From a virus: a stretch of 50,095 bases of DNA. The notes under the pieces were generated by a model. The model was not told the DNA's origin and ran no database searches. It was given only the letters and a program-made list of their open reading frames with translations. The stretch covers positions 1 through 50,095 of IMG/VR virus record IMGVR_UViG_3300025117_000089; one strand, given 5' to 3'. The position numbers were made by a program, and so were the translations under genes. Shown here in pieces: positions 16,937-24,696 of this stretch. The first letter of the stretch is position 1. Each line of letters begins with the position of its first letter.

Positions 16937-17934
16937 GCTTCCACCTTAAAGCCCCAGGTCATGGCATTGAAAATAGTCGGTGTCCATGCCTGCGCGTCGG
17001 GAGCGGCAGAAAATACATTCGTCGAAGCGGTGTTGTTTACAGCTGGGTACGCTGTTGCCAGTGTTACCGTTGTCTGATCGTACTCTGTCGAGTCCTGTTT
17101 TGCTATCGGTGTAAGCGTCCGACCTCCAGCGTCGTCCTTCCTGGCGACAGTAGTCAGAGCAACAACCTGTATTACAACGCCGCTTGTAGCTACATCCTCG
17201 AAGGCGTACAGATCTTTATGTCCTACAGTACTCGACTCGACATAATCCGTATCTCCGTTCTGCGCGTCCTCATCAATGCAGGCGTAGTTGCTCCCCGCCG
17301 AAGGGGTGAACTGAACTGAACTGTCAGCAGAAGGATTGCAAAGAACAGAGTAAACTTCCCCGTGGAAGTCGTCTCCAAAGAAAACGTTGTCGATCTTGAC
17401 TGAATTTGTTTTATTGGGACCTATGCCTACGCTTGTTATGTCAGACCCGCCGGTATTCAGCCCTGTGGGGTTATCAAAAACTATTCCGGTAGCTTCTCCG
17501 TTTAGCCGCAACTCAATAGTGCCGGCGCTCGCATCACTGAACACTTTAATTGCGACATGTGTTAAATCTGAAGCTATTACTGTCGCACTCGATGATATCA
17601 ATGTGCTACCTCGATATACTCGGACTCCTGACGCAGTATTAACTACCCAAATTACGTTAGCTCCCGCAACGAACTTTACAAGGCTATACGACAGTGTGCC
17701 GGTATAGCCTGTGTACGTCCCCAGCCCGACAACGTGAAACCCGATAACTTTGGTTTTCCCGGCAGTTACGTCATTGATTACGTGCGACGTGGAATCTGAG
17801 GAGAACGACAAGCACTTGCCGTTCGCGTACCCTCCTGTTGCAGAATACGCGACACTTGACGTAGTCGTGAACTTAGAAAGCACATCTCCGGTAGCTCCGC
17901 ACCCCTCAAAACCTGTAAAGAACTCAACAGCCAT
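16933..17934 (-). CDS. LamG-like structural protein, 333 aa
   Basis: The N-terminal 200 residues (MAVEFFTGFEGCG, then KCLSFSSDSTSHVINDV, THVAIKVFSDASAGTIELRLNGEATGIVF, IDNVFFGDDFHGEVYSV) follow the pattern of phage proteins with a concanavalin/LamG-type jelly roll. The C-terminal part (AYPAVNNTASTNVF, FNAMTWGFKVEA) is the end commonly seen in such virion proteins. It is likely surface-exposed and possibly carbohydrate-binding (inference). It is coupled to the next gene by ATGA, and an AGGTG site precedes its ATG. Confidence 0.75.
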   Translation of the reverse strand: MAVEFFTGFEGCGATGDVLSKFTTTSSVAYSATGGYANGKCLSFSSDSTSHVINDVTAGKTKVIGFHVVGLGTYTGYTGTLSYSLVKFVAGANVIWVVNTASGVRVYRGSTLISSSATVIASDLTHVAIKVFSDASAGTIELRLNGEATGIVFDNPTGLNTGGSDITSVGIGPNKTNSVKIDNVFFGDDFHGEVYSVLCNPSADSSVQFTPSAGSNYACIDEDAQNGDTDYVESSTVGHKDLYAFEDVATSGVVIQVVALTTVARKDDAGGRTLTPIAKQDSTEYDQTTVTLATAYPAVNNTASTNVFSAAPDAQAWTPTIFNAMTWGFKVEA

Positions 17935-17942
17935 ATTTACAC

Positions 17943-18317
17943 CTATGCGTGAGTGATGGTTGCGGAAGTAATAGTGACTGTCTGCCCTGCTGTAATACTG
18001 ACGTTATCCAAGATTATGTCCGTCGCTGACGTACCCACCGTAAGTCCAGTAATGATGTCCGTCGCATTGGAATCCCGTATTCTCGCCGCTGCCGCCGTCC
18101 CAGTATTGTCGGCACTTGTGTCAGAGTGAGGCATCGTAAGCGTGAGGACCGCGCCCGAGGCGGTCCCGCAAGGATCGGTAAGGGCGATGGTCGCCAAGAC
18201 GGACGCCATCGCTGTGGTCCCTATTTCGATGTATCCTGCGCCTGACCCCGCATCGATCGCAGTAGCAACCGCTGTCATCCGTGCCTGTTTAACTGCTGTG
18301 GTATATGTAACCGCCAT
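17943..18317 (-). CDS. Structural protein, 124 aa
   Basis: ATG follows AAGGAGGTAGGAT. The product begins MAVTYTTAVKQARMTAVATAID and is Thr/Ala/Ile-rich with repeated short strands (SGAVLTLTMP, DIITGLTVGTSATDIIL, TAGQTVTITSATITHA). This is typical of small beta-sandwich virion proteins found next to tail or decoration genes in environmental podoviruses. No named family is assigned. Confidence 0.7.
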   Translation of the reverse strand: MAVTYTTAVKQARMTAVATAIDAGSGAGYIEIGTTAMASVLATIALTDPCGTASGAVLTLTMPHSDTSADNTGTAAAARIRDSNATDIITGLTVGTSATDIILDNVSITAGQTVTITSATITHA

Positions 18318-18328
18318 ATCCTACCTCC

Positions 18329-19066
18329 TTACGCCGAAGCCGGTTGCGTCGCGGTTGCCGTGTCGATGGTCGTAGTGGCGCCGACCGCAACGGTAAGACT
18401 CGACATGCGAAGTTCTCCAGTACCCACACCGCAGACTCCGTCAAAGCGCTCGGCAGTAGTCGAAGCACCGGTCACGTAGGCATTGGTGTAACATCTGAAC
18501 CAGCCTGCGGTTCCTGCGGCAAGGCCGACACCGCTCCATACTTCACCTGTCTCTTTGGCTGAGACGCCGGCAGCCGCGTCGGCAAGGTTCAGGCCGTTGG
18601 TCGAAGTTCCCGGAGTAAAGGCGCCGGAGGCAACCGTGATTCTCAGGAGCTTGGTCCCGGACTCGGTAAGGTCGGCGGTGGCCGGCTGGGTGCCGGTATA
18701 GACCTCGATCACGCAGTTACGGAAAATCTCGTCGAGCGAGCCCCCGTTCATACCTGCGGCAACGATAACCTGGTCGCCTGCAATCTCAGTCGTGAGCGAG
18801 CCTGCAGGAATTTCAAGGTAGCCCGCGGCGACCGCAGAAACTTTTACCCCGGCGACGTTGTTCGAAGTAGAGCCGGCGACACCGATGTAGTCCCCGGCGA
18901 TGTAACCTGCTGTTACAAATCCGTTACCGGAGTCGGTAATCCGATCGGTGCCACCGGTACCGGTGCCGTCTTCGAAAGCGAAAGTCGTCCCAGTGACCAT
19001 TTTGGTCGGGTATGAATGCTTGGACACCATGCCGTTGCGAACTCCAGTTGACAATCTTGTAGCCAT
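18329..19066 (-). CDS. Structural protein, 245 aa
   Basis: Start ATG 19066 has AAAGGAGAAG upstream. The protein is Gly/Thr/Ala-rich and beta-dominated: MATRLSTGVRNGMVSKHSY, a central IEVYTGTQPATADLTESGTKLLRITV segment, then GWFRCYTNAYVTGASTTAERFDG. The N-terminus and the QPATAD segment resemble widely distributed phage structural proteins encoded near major capsid and tail adaptor genes. Exact role not assigned. Confidence 0.72.
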   Translation of the reverse strand: MATRLSTGVRNGMVSKHSYPTKMVTGTTFAFEDGTGTGGTDRITDSGNGFVTAGYIAGDYIGVAGSTSNNVAGVKVSAVAAGYLEIPAGSLTTEIAGDQVIVAAGMNGGSLDEIFRNCVIEVYTGTQPATADLTESGTKLLRITVASGAFTPGTSTNGLNLADAAAGVSAKETGEVWSGVGLAAGTAGWFRCYTNAYVTGASTTAERFDGVCGVGTGELRMSSLTVAVGATTTIDTATATQPASA

Positions 19067-19087
19067 TTTATTCTTCTCCTTTAATTA

Positions 19088-19996
19088 TCAAGCCTCAATT
19101 AGAACGAGGTAGCGACTGTCAACAATCGCAGCGCTTGCGTACCGTCCTGCTGGGAAAATAAGTTTATTGTACGTGTGATTGGTAAACGTGCCGTCCTCAC
19201 TGCCGGAGCAAATCCCTTGCGGCGTGGTGAAAATTACTGACTTCGGCCCGACCATCTTCTCGGCAGGGCACCAGACCGAGGAACCTTCGAGGACGCCGAA
19301 CGAGGCTTTCTCTTCTCTTTTGGTCTTCCGCCACTCCGTGCCTCGGTAGAACAGGACTTGAGTTGTCGTTCCGACCCAGAGGCCAGCGGGCGTCGGCTGC
19401 AGCATCGTCACCCTGTTCGGGAACAGCTTCATGTCGCCGTGCAGGTCGAAGACTCCGTAGAATGAGGGGAGCGAGGCGAAGACTACGTCGTCTTTTGCCA
19501 TCAGCGCTCGACCAGCGAACCAGCTTACCAGATGCCCGGTAGGTGGGTTGGAGAAGATATTCTTAGGGTTTCCTGGCGCAGTGAACGTTCCCTTCTGCCA
19601 GGCGAAGTCTACGCCCTTGGAGACATAGCCTTTCTCGTAGCCGTTGGTGTAGTAGATCCTCCCCGCTATCGGATAATATCGCATCCTGGCGCCAAGTGTC
19701 AGGCCGGTGCGAATGAGAACCCTAGAGTAGTCAGGAAGAAGCTGGTACATTTCAGTGCCCGCAACGTACAGGCAGGTCTTTCCGGTGGAGAACGCGCATC
19801 TTGAGGCTTCCGCTCGCTTCGCAGCGGCCCGGCCAAGCCGACTGAACGGACGACCTGAGTTGTCAATATTCATATTGACGCATTGGGCAAGCTCAGTGAC
19901 TCCGGTCTTCAGGTCGTAGCTCAGCCGTACAGGGTCAAGTGCGTTATTCAGCCCCGTTGTGGCTTTGAAGATCGGTATGAGTTTTGCCTGGGCCAT
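19088..19996 (-). CDS. Beta-propeller-like tail protein, 302 aa
   Basis: The sequence has repeated WD/Kelch-like strands: ALDPVRLSYD, GKTCLYVAGTEMYQLLPD, GRIYYTNGYEKGYVS, LVSWFAGRALMAKDDVVFAS, AGLWVGTTTQVLFYRG and SVIFTTPQGICSGSEDG. This is the pattern of phage tail-tube or tail-hub proteins with a propeller fold. It lies next to the adaptor gene 19998-20684, which fits a neck or tail role. Start ATG 19996 is the third base after the adaptor stop, so the two are coupled. Confidence 0.72.
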   Translation of the reverse strand: MAQAKLIPIFKATTGLNNALDPVRLSYDLKTGVTELAQCVNMNIDNSGRPFSRLGRAAAKRAEASRCAFSTGKTCLYVAGTEMYQLLPDYSRVLIRTGLTLGARMRYYPIAGRIYYTNGYEKGYVSKGVDFAWQKGTFTAPGNPKNIFSNPPTGHLVSWFAGRALMAKDDVVFASLPSFYGVFDLHGDMKLFPNRVTMLQPTPAGLWVGTTTQVLFYRGTEWRKTKREEKASFGVLEGSSVWCPAEKMVGPKSVIFTTPQGICSGSEDGTFTNHTYNKLIFPAGRYASAAIVDSRYLVLIEA

Positions 19997-19997
19997 A

Positions 19998-20684
19998 TTA
20001 AGTCCTGTAGGCAGGGTCGGACCCTATACGGGTCTCAAGATTGTGCAGTCTCCGGAACGCAGAGCGTCCGTCCATGACGTACTCGCCGAAGGCGCCGAGG
20101 TGATCTTTGGCCTTAACCGGGTCCTGAGCCTCCATATCGTGATGATTGAACGCCTTGTATGCTGCCCACTCGATGCAGGCTCGTTGGAACCTAGCCGGGA
20201 GTTCAGGAGTTGCGGCTACGCCTGCTGTAGCCCCGTCGCCAGCGAGGTCGTACCTGCTGTATCTCCAGACATGGAGATTGAGAATAAGCCCGTTTTCGGT
20301 GACGGTCGGCGTCGGGGCGAGCTTGATGAAGCCGGTAGTCTGGTCGGTCTGCCATTGGTTCGGCATCCCGGACGCAGTGTCGTCGAAGTCAACAGGCCAT
20401 TCGTCAGGCTCTGTGACTGAGTCCTGGAGGACTTTGCCTAAACGCTTTGTTCCATACCAGATATTCATGATCTGAATGGCTCTGGCCGGGATTGCATAGA
20501 GCGCCGTGCTCGTAGCGAGCGTCAGCGAGTAGTTCGCTATATCGACGAAAAACCCAGTCTCTTCGCAGAACTTATCTTGCCCTTCAGCAAGGTAGGCGAG
20601 GAGCCTTGCGTCGCTCCATGCTCCATTCGTCGTCTCGCTGTTGAGGACTTCGAGGAGTTCTGTCAGCATCTCGGCGCGGGTCAC
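19998..20684 (-). CDS. Phage adaptor (DUF6682-like head-to-tail connector), 228 aa
   Basis: The start is GTG 20684 after GGAGGGCAT. The pattern ELLEVLNSETTNGAWSDARL, LAYLAEGQDKFCEETGFFVD, YAIPARAIQIMNIWY, then MPNQWQTDQTTGFIKLAPTP and PARFQRACIEWAAYKAF matches the phage adaptor family annotated DUF6682, which joins the portal to the tail. An N-terminal helical part followed by beta strands and a C-terminal helical hairpin fits tail-adaptor architecture. Context in the structural operon agrees. Confidence 0.8.
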   Translation of the reverse strand: MTRAEMLTELLEVLNSETTNGAWSDARLLAYLAEGQDKFCEETGFFVDIANYSLTLATSTALYAIPARAIQIMNIWYGTKRLGKVLQDSVTEPDEWPVDFDDTASGMPNQWQTDQTTGFIKLAPTPTVTENGLILNLHVWRYSRYDLAGDGATAGVAATPELPARFQRACIEWAAYKAFNHHDMEAQDPVKAKDHLGAFGEYVMDGRSAFRRLHNLETRIGSDPAYRT

Positions 20685-20687
20685 AGC

Positions 20688-21110
20688 TTATGCCCTCCGC
20701 CAAGGAATTGCGGAGAAACTCCGTTTGACCTCTTCGAGTTCTCCAGTCGCTGGATTTTGCTTCTGCTCGATGTGGGTCGCCTTGGCAAGTTCGAGAACGT
20801 GGACTACCTCCGGCGGGACTTCGACCGGAACGCCTCGCTTGATCTGGTAAACGACACCGTTGACACCGACGGCCTCATAGTTGTCCTTGCATCCAGCCAT
20901 CTCGTCGATGATGATCCTGATCTTCCTGGTCTTTTCATCAATGCGGACGGCGCCCATCGGCTCGTCGAGTTCTTCCTCGGTCGCGGCCATGATAGCGTCG
21001 AGCATCGCTTGTTTCTTGGCAGAGACCGCAGGTTTCGTGGTCTTCTTTCCTTTTGGCTTCACCTCAGTTTCGGCGTTCAAGTCAACTTCTACCTCAAATT
21101 CGTCGTTCAT
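20688..21110 (-). CDS. Hypothetical protein, 140 aa
   Basis: ATG 21110 overlaps the upstream TGA (ATGA) after CGGAGGAG. The N-terminal third is charged and low-complexity (EVEVDLNAETEVKPKGKKTTKP), and the C-terminal part has short strands (AVRIDEKTRKIRIIID, NGVVYQIKRGVPVEVPPEVVHVLELA) resembling small phage proteins encoded between major capsid and adaptor genes. It could be an assembly factor. No family recognised with confidence. Confidence 0.7.
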   Translation of the reverse strand: MNDEFEVEVDLNAETEVKPKGKKTTKPAVSAKKQAMLDAIMAATEEELDEPMGAVRIDEKTRKIRIIIDEMAGCKDNYEAVGVNGVVYQIKRGVPVEVPPEVVHVLELAKATHIEQKQNPATGELEEVKRSFSAIPWRRA

Positions 21111-21397
21111 TTATACTCCTCCGTTTCTGATTTCTTACTTTTCCCCTTCGCAGCCATGTCAAACGCTGCGTCAAACTCGTCCTCTGACTTGTAGTCCATG
21201 TCCAGCATGGGCATGAGCTTCGCCACAAGTGCGCCTACTTCTGCGGCATCCTTGGCGATATATTGTTTTCCGCAGGAGTCGCAGCAGCACGGCATCTCCA
21301 TCCCGGACTTTTTCTTGCTTGGTTTGAGCGGTACTGAGCAGGAAACGATGAAACCATTTTCTGCGGAACCTATCTCCATCATCCTGCTCATATACAT
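21107..21397 (-). CDS. Small zinc-binding-like protein, 96 aa
   Basis: ATG 21397 has AAGGAG eight bases upstream and is preferred over a TTG at 21403. A CCCDSCGK motif in the middle suggests a metal site, followed by a helix (DAAEVGALVAKLMPML) and an acidic then lysine-rich tail (SEDEFDAAFDMAAKGKSKK). The end is coupled to the next gene by ATGA. Function unknown. Confidence 0.65.
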   Translation of the reverse strand: MYMSRMMEIGSAENGFIVSCSVPLKPSKKKSGMEMPCCCDSCGKQYIAKDAAEVGALVAKLMPMLDMDYKSEDEFDAAFDMAAKGKSKKSETEEYK

Positions 21398-21428
21398 CCT
21401 CAAATCTCCTTGTTGTAGGGTTCAATGA

Positions 21429-21454
21429 AGGGGAGGGATTCTGCACCCTCCCCT
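21429..21454 (-). other. GC-rich stem-loop, possible weak terminator or attenuator
   Basis: AGGGGAGGG and CCCTCCCCT form a perfect 9-bp stem around an 8-nt loop, in the gap just after the repeat protein (stop at 21471) and before the 96-aa gene. On the minus strand only a short TTC follows, so a classic rho-independent terminator is doubtful. It may reduce read-through from the strongly expressed capsid region, or protect the 3' end of upstream mRNA. Confidence 0.5.
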
Positions 21455-21470
21455 CGGTTGAGCCTTACTT

Positions 21471-23045
21471 TTACGCACCAGAGAACGGAGTAGCTGGGTT
21501 GCTTCCCGTCGGGCACTGCAGTTGCGCAAATACACACCACTTGTCAGTAGCCATATCGATGAACTGGATATAGTCACCGATCGCACCACCAGTCGTGGTG
21601 CCGTTGAGAGTCATAATTTCGTCGGTAGCAGCAGGAGCATATGCAGCCTGCGCCGCAGCGTCGAGGTCGAGGATATTGACTGAGCCGTAGAACCCACAGT
21701 TCGTAGCGTCGGCAGTAGTGAATATGGTGTTGCTCGTATTTACCTGGTTCATTACGAAGCGGTACGTTGCTCCTGATCCGGTGGCCTCTGGCAGAGTGTA
21801 GGTGTACGCCGCACCAGTCCCGGTGATCACGCAGACTTTGCCCTCATGCAGGGCCTCGGTGATAGCCGCCGTACCAGTTAGAGAAACCTTCCTGGCTGAG
21901 ACGTCACAGGCTCTAGTGATCTCTGCAGCGGTTGCTTCTGTCGCAGCGGCAGTGGCGTCGGTCGTAGTCAAGATACTGGCTGCCGCACCAGGATCGCGAA
22001 GAGTGATCGTCCTGGCAGCACCCATAGCCCCGGCAACGAGAGAGACCGTAGTATCCCCGGTCTGATCGGTGCAGGTGATGGCGAGCTTGCCGCTGGCTGC
22101 AGTAGAAGCAAAGATGTCTACCGAGCCGGCAGTGCCACTGAGGCCGGCGTCAATATCGCCGCCCTTGCACTGGATGTCGCCGCAGGCTACTGCGCCTGTA
22201 GTATCGGCAACGGTGAAGGCTGAGGTGTCAACGGCTATACCGCCGTTGGCGTTGAGGAGGCCGGTGAGGGTGGACGCGCCCGTCACTCCGAGCGTGCCGC
22301 CTACAACAGTGTTTCCCGAGGTATCTGCAACGGTGAACTTGTCAGTATCGCAAGTGATCCCGCCGTTCATGACGGTTGCGCCAGTGACTGTGAGAGTCCC
22401 GGCTATCGCAGTGTTACCGGAAGTGTCAGCAACGGTGAAGGCGGTAGTATCAACGGCGATACCGCCGTTGGCGTTAATGAGGCCAGTGAGGGTCGTCGCG
22501 CCGGTAACGGCGAGGGTGCCGCCTACGGCGGTATTGCCGGAGGTGTCAGCTACCGTGAACTTGTTGGTGTCCATGGTCAGACCGCCGTTAAGGACGGTCG
22601 CCCCGGTAACGGTGAGGGTTCCCGCAATTGCGGTATTCCCAGAAGTGTCTGCTACCGTGAAGGCATTGGTATCGCAAGTGATGCCCCCGTCAGCGGCGAG
22701 CGCCCCGGTGACTGTGGCCGAGGCCAGAGTTGCGGCGCCAGTCGTATCGAGCGTCCCACCACAGGAAACGTTCCCTGTAAGGGTCGAAGCCCCGGTAACT
22801 GCCAGGGTGCCAGTAGTAACGACGTTCCCAGAGGTGTTGGCTACTTCGAAGACTCCGCCGTCGGCGGAGATCCCGCCATTGACGGTAAGCAGCCCGGTGA
22901 GTTCGGTAGTCCCGGCAACAGTCAGGTTGCCGGAGAGTTCCGAGTCGGTGGCGGTGGTGGTGGCTACCCCCGCGTGATTCTCGACATCGTCGCAGATTAT
23001 CTTTCCAGATACGACAAGGTCGCCATATATTCGTCTTGATCCCAT
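21471..23045 (-). CDS. Tandem-repeat structural protein (fibre or decoration type), 524 aa
   Basis: Start ATG 23045 follows GAGGAGACAGT; the frame extends upstream to 23075 but that overlaps the previous gene. The central part is about five near-identical 34-residue repeats with core FTVADTSGNTAIAGTLTVTG (DNA period 102 bp, about 22206-22661), with diverged copies before them. The C-terminal 200 residues are non-repetitive (DQTGDTTVSLVAGAMG, AITEALHEGKVCVITG, YIQFIDMATDKWCVFA) and look like a conserved head domain. Such VADTSGN-type repeats are typical of phage fibres and decoration proteins. Position next to the capsid genes suggests a virion surface protein. Confidence 0.75.
   Translation of the reverse strand: MGSRRIYGDLVVSGKIICDDVENHAGVATTTATDSELSGNLTVAGTTELTGLLTVNGGISADGGVFEVANTSGNVVTTGTLAVTGASTLTGNVSCGGTLDTTGAATLASATVTGALAADGGITCDTNAFTVADTSGNTAIAGTLTVTGATVLNGGLTMDTNKFTVADTSGNTAVGGTLAVTGATTLTGLINANGGIAVDTTAFTVADTSGNTAIAGTLTVTGATVMNGGITCDTDKFTVADTSGNTVVGGTLGVTGASTLTGLLNANGGIAVDTSAFTVADTTGAVACGDIQCKGGDIDAGLSGTAGSVDIFASTAASGKLAITCTDQTGDTTVSLVAGAMGAARTITLRDPGAAASILTTTDATAAATEATAAEITRACDVSARKVSLTGTAAITEALHEGKVCVITGTGAAYTYTLPEATGSGATYRFVMNQVNTSNTIFTTADATNCGFYGSVNILDLDAAAQAAYAPAATDEIMTLNGTTTGGAIGDYIQFIDMATDKWCVFAQLQCPTGSNPATPFSGA
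22206..22661 (-). repeat. 102-bp tandem repeat array in coding sequence
   Basis: Four to five copies of a 102-bp unit (34 codons, beginning at the Phe of FTVADTSGNT) lie head to tail. Alternate units are more alike (NGGITCDT-type and NANGGIAVDT-type), so the array probably grew by duplication of a two-unit, 204-bp block. More degenerate units extend to about 22925. Unequal recombination could change fibre length. Confidence 0.7.
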
Positions 23046-23056
23046 ACTGTCTCCTC

Positions 23057-23602
23057 TTAGCGGAACGCTACCCAACGAACAACGTCGGCTGCGGTGTCGC
23101 AGATGTCGGTACCGAGGGTTACGCCTTCACCTTTTCCGAGCATGTCGTACAGGCTTACTGCGGAGGCGGTAGCAACGAACGGTTTGTCGGCGGTAGCTAC
23201 AGTCGAGCTGGTGATCGACAGGATGGCTACGGTCTCGCCGTTGATGGTGACTTTGTCGCCGACTGCGAGTTCACCAACGAAGTTGGTGCCAGAGCCAGTA
23301 ATGGTCGGCGAAGCTGCGGTAACAGAGACGGTGCCGGTTACGGCTGCGCCGGCATTACGGCCTGCGTACAGAGTGATGGACCCTGCGGCGTTAACCGAGT
23401 TCTGAGTGTCGGCATGGTTGCCATTGTCAAGCGAAGTACCTGCGGTCATACCATAGAAATACTCGTAAGCCACGAGGTTATTGACATTATAGGCTCGCAC
23501 GTAGCGAGGCTGCCAACCGAGAATCAGGTTGACGGCAACTGCCGGGTTGGAAACAGTGACGGTCCCAGTTTTCTGGACCTGATCAGCGAAGTTCAAAGAC
23601 AT
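23057..23602 (-). CDS. Structural protein next to major capsid, 181 aa
   Basis: ATG 23602 has AAGGAGAACACAAA upstream. The product is beta-rich with a QPRYVRAYNVNNLVAYEYFYGM segment and GTVSVTAASPTITGSGTNFVGELAVGDKV, and the C-terminus DICDTAADVVRWVAFR. It follows the major capsid gene and precedes the repeat protein, the usual place of a head decoration or minor capsid protein (inference). No named family is claimed. Confidence 0.7.
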   Translation of the reverse strand: MSLNFADQVQKTGTVTVSNPAVAVNLILGWQPRYVRAYNVNNLVAYEYFYGMTAGTSLDNGNHADTQNSVNAAGSITLYAGRNAGAAVTGTVSVTAASPTITGSGTNFVGELAVGDKVTINGETVAILSITSSTVATADKPFVATASAVSLYDMLGKGEGVTLGTDICDTAADVVRWVAFR

Positions 23603-23631
23603 TTTGTGTTCTCCTTATGAAGACTTTCCGA

Positions 23632-23649
23632 AGCCTGCCGAAGCAGGCT
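23632..23649 (-). other. UUCG-tetraloop hairpin after the major capsid gene
   Basis: On the transcribed (minus) strand the sequence is AGCCTGC-TTCG-GCAGGCT, a 7-bp stem with a UUCG loop closed by C and G, one of the most stable RNA hairpins. It lies in the 74-bp gap between the capsid stop (23677) and the ribosome site of the next gene. There is no U-run. It most likely protects the capsid mRNA 3' end or partly terminates, giving more capsid than downstream protein (inference). Confidence 0.65.
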
Positions 23650-23676
23650 CCAAGAATTAGCTAACTATTTCACCTA

Positions 23677-24678
23677 CTAAGCAAGCTCAGCGATCGCTAC
23701 CTCAGCTCTGGCGCACCAAAGTTGGTTCAAAATCAGGGCTGCGAAGTAAGTTTTCCAACCAATCCAACCACGCTGACCGAGCTGGTCGCCTTCCCGAGAC
23801 TCGCCAGGGTTCTTGACGAACGGGGTAAGAGCGGTAGCGCCCTTGAGCGGGGTAACTGCGGCGCAGTCAGCGGCGATGAAGATGATCGGATATACGTCGG
23901 CACTGGTGGCCGAGGTAGAGATCATCGTGGTGCCGGAACCGGCTTTAAGCCCGCCGCCGTCGGCCCAAGAGGTGAAGATGGTAGAGGTCAGGTAACGAAC
24001 CTCGTCCACTGCGCCGATCTCGGTGTCGTACGGGACCATGCTGCCATAATCGACAACATCTTTGAACCCGGCGAGAGCACGGATGGTCGGCTCTGCATCA
24101 GGATGCACGAAGGCGATGTAAGACGGCTTGACGTTGACGGTCTCCATGTTGGCCGTGCTGCCGAGCTTCTTGGTGATTACCTTGGCGTTCTGCCGCTTGA
24201 GTCCACGAACGATCTTCTGCTGCAGGACTTTGGTAAACGGGGTGTTGACATCGGTTCGCGCAGAGCCGTTAGCGAAGTAGACGTTGGTGCCGGCCTTCAT
24301 TACATTAAACAGGCGGACCTCTACGGACTCAGCAGCCTGCTGGGCGAGGATGTCGGAATACTCTTTGATGATCGGGTCTTCGTGCGTATCAGCTACGCGG
24401 TCGGTAATCCCTACCCACGCGCCTATCTGCGACAGAGTTGCCTCGTAGTCGGCACTGGTGACAGTGCTCGCCGCAGGAGTTACACCCTCAGTCAGGTCGG
24501 CGGTAGCAGGAGAAAGAGCTGCGTAACGCCGAAATTTGATGGTGCTCGAAGAGTTTTTCGGAATGGGTTTGGTCTGCAGAAACGGCTGCATAACCAGTGC
24601 GGGGACGGCTCTTTTCAAAAGATCAGCCGCTACATACCCAGCAGTCCGAAGGCCAATGTCACTTACAGTCATCGTCAT
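23677..24678 (-). CDS. Major capsid protein, N4-gp56-like, 333 aa
   Basis: The protein has the order of the N4-gp56 family of major capsid proteins: an N-terminal LLKRAVPALVMQPFLQTKPIPKNSSSTIKFRRY segment, then TADLTEGVTP, the alternating QIGAWVGITDRVADTHEDP region, an EVRLFNVMKAGTNVYFANG helix, a VHPDAEPTIRALAGF segment and a C-terminal GWIGWKTYFAALILNQLW with the typical aromatic end. HK97-fold is expected for this family. The start has GGAGGTACCAACAA. It is preceded by the scaffold gene and by a strong promoter at 25677-25706. Confidence 0.85.
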   Translation of the reverse strand: MTMTVSDIGLRTAGYVAADLLKRAVPALVMQPFLQTKPIPKNSSSTIKFRRYAALSPATADLTEGVTPAASTVTSADYEATLSQIGAWVGITDRVADTHEDPIIKEYSDILAQQAAESVEVRLFNVMKAGTNVYFANGSARTDVNTPFTKVLQQKIVRGLKRQNAKVITKKLGSTANMETVNVKPSYIAFVHPDAEPTIRALAGFKDVVDYGSMVPYDTEIGAVDEVRYLTSTIFTSWADGGGLKAGSGTTMISTSATSADVYPIIFIAADCAAVTPLKGATALTPFVKNPGESREGDQLGQRGWIGWKTYFAALILNQLWCARAEVAIAELA

Positions 24679-24696
24679 TTGTTGGTACCTCCAAAA

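Noticed and set aside
22069-22977. 302-codon plus-strand frame over the repeat protein
   Set aside because: It is the antisense image of the 102-bp repeats, which keeps all frames open. Composition is Val/Pro/Ala only.
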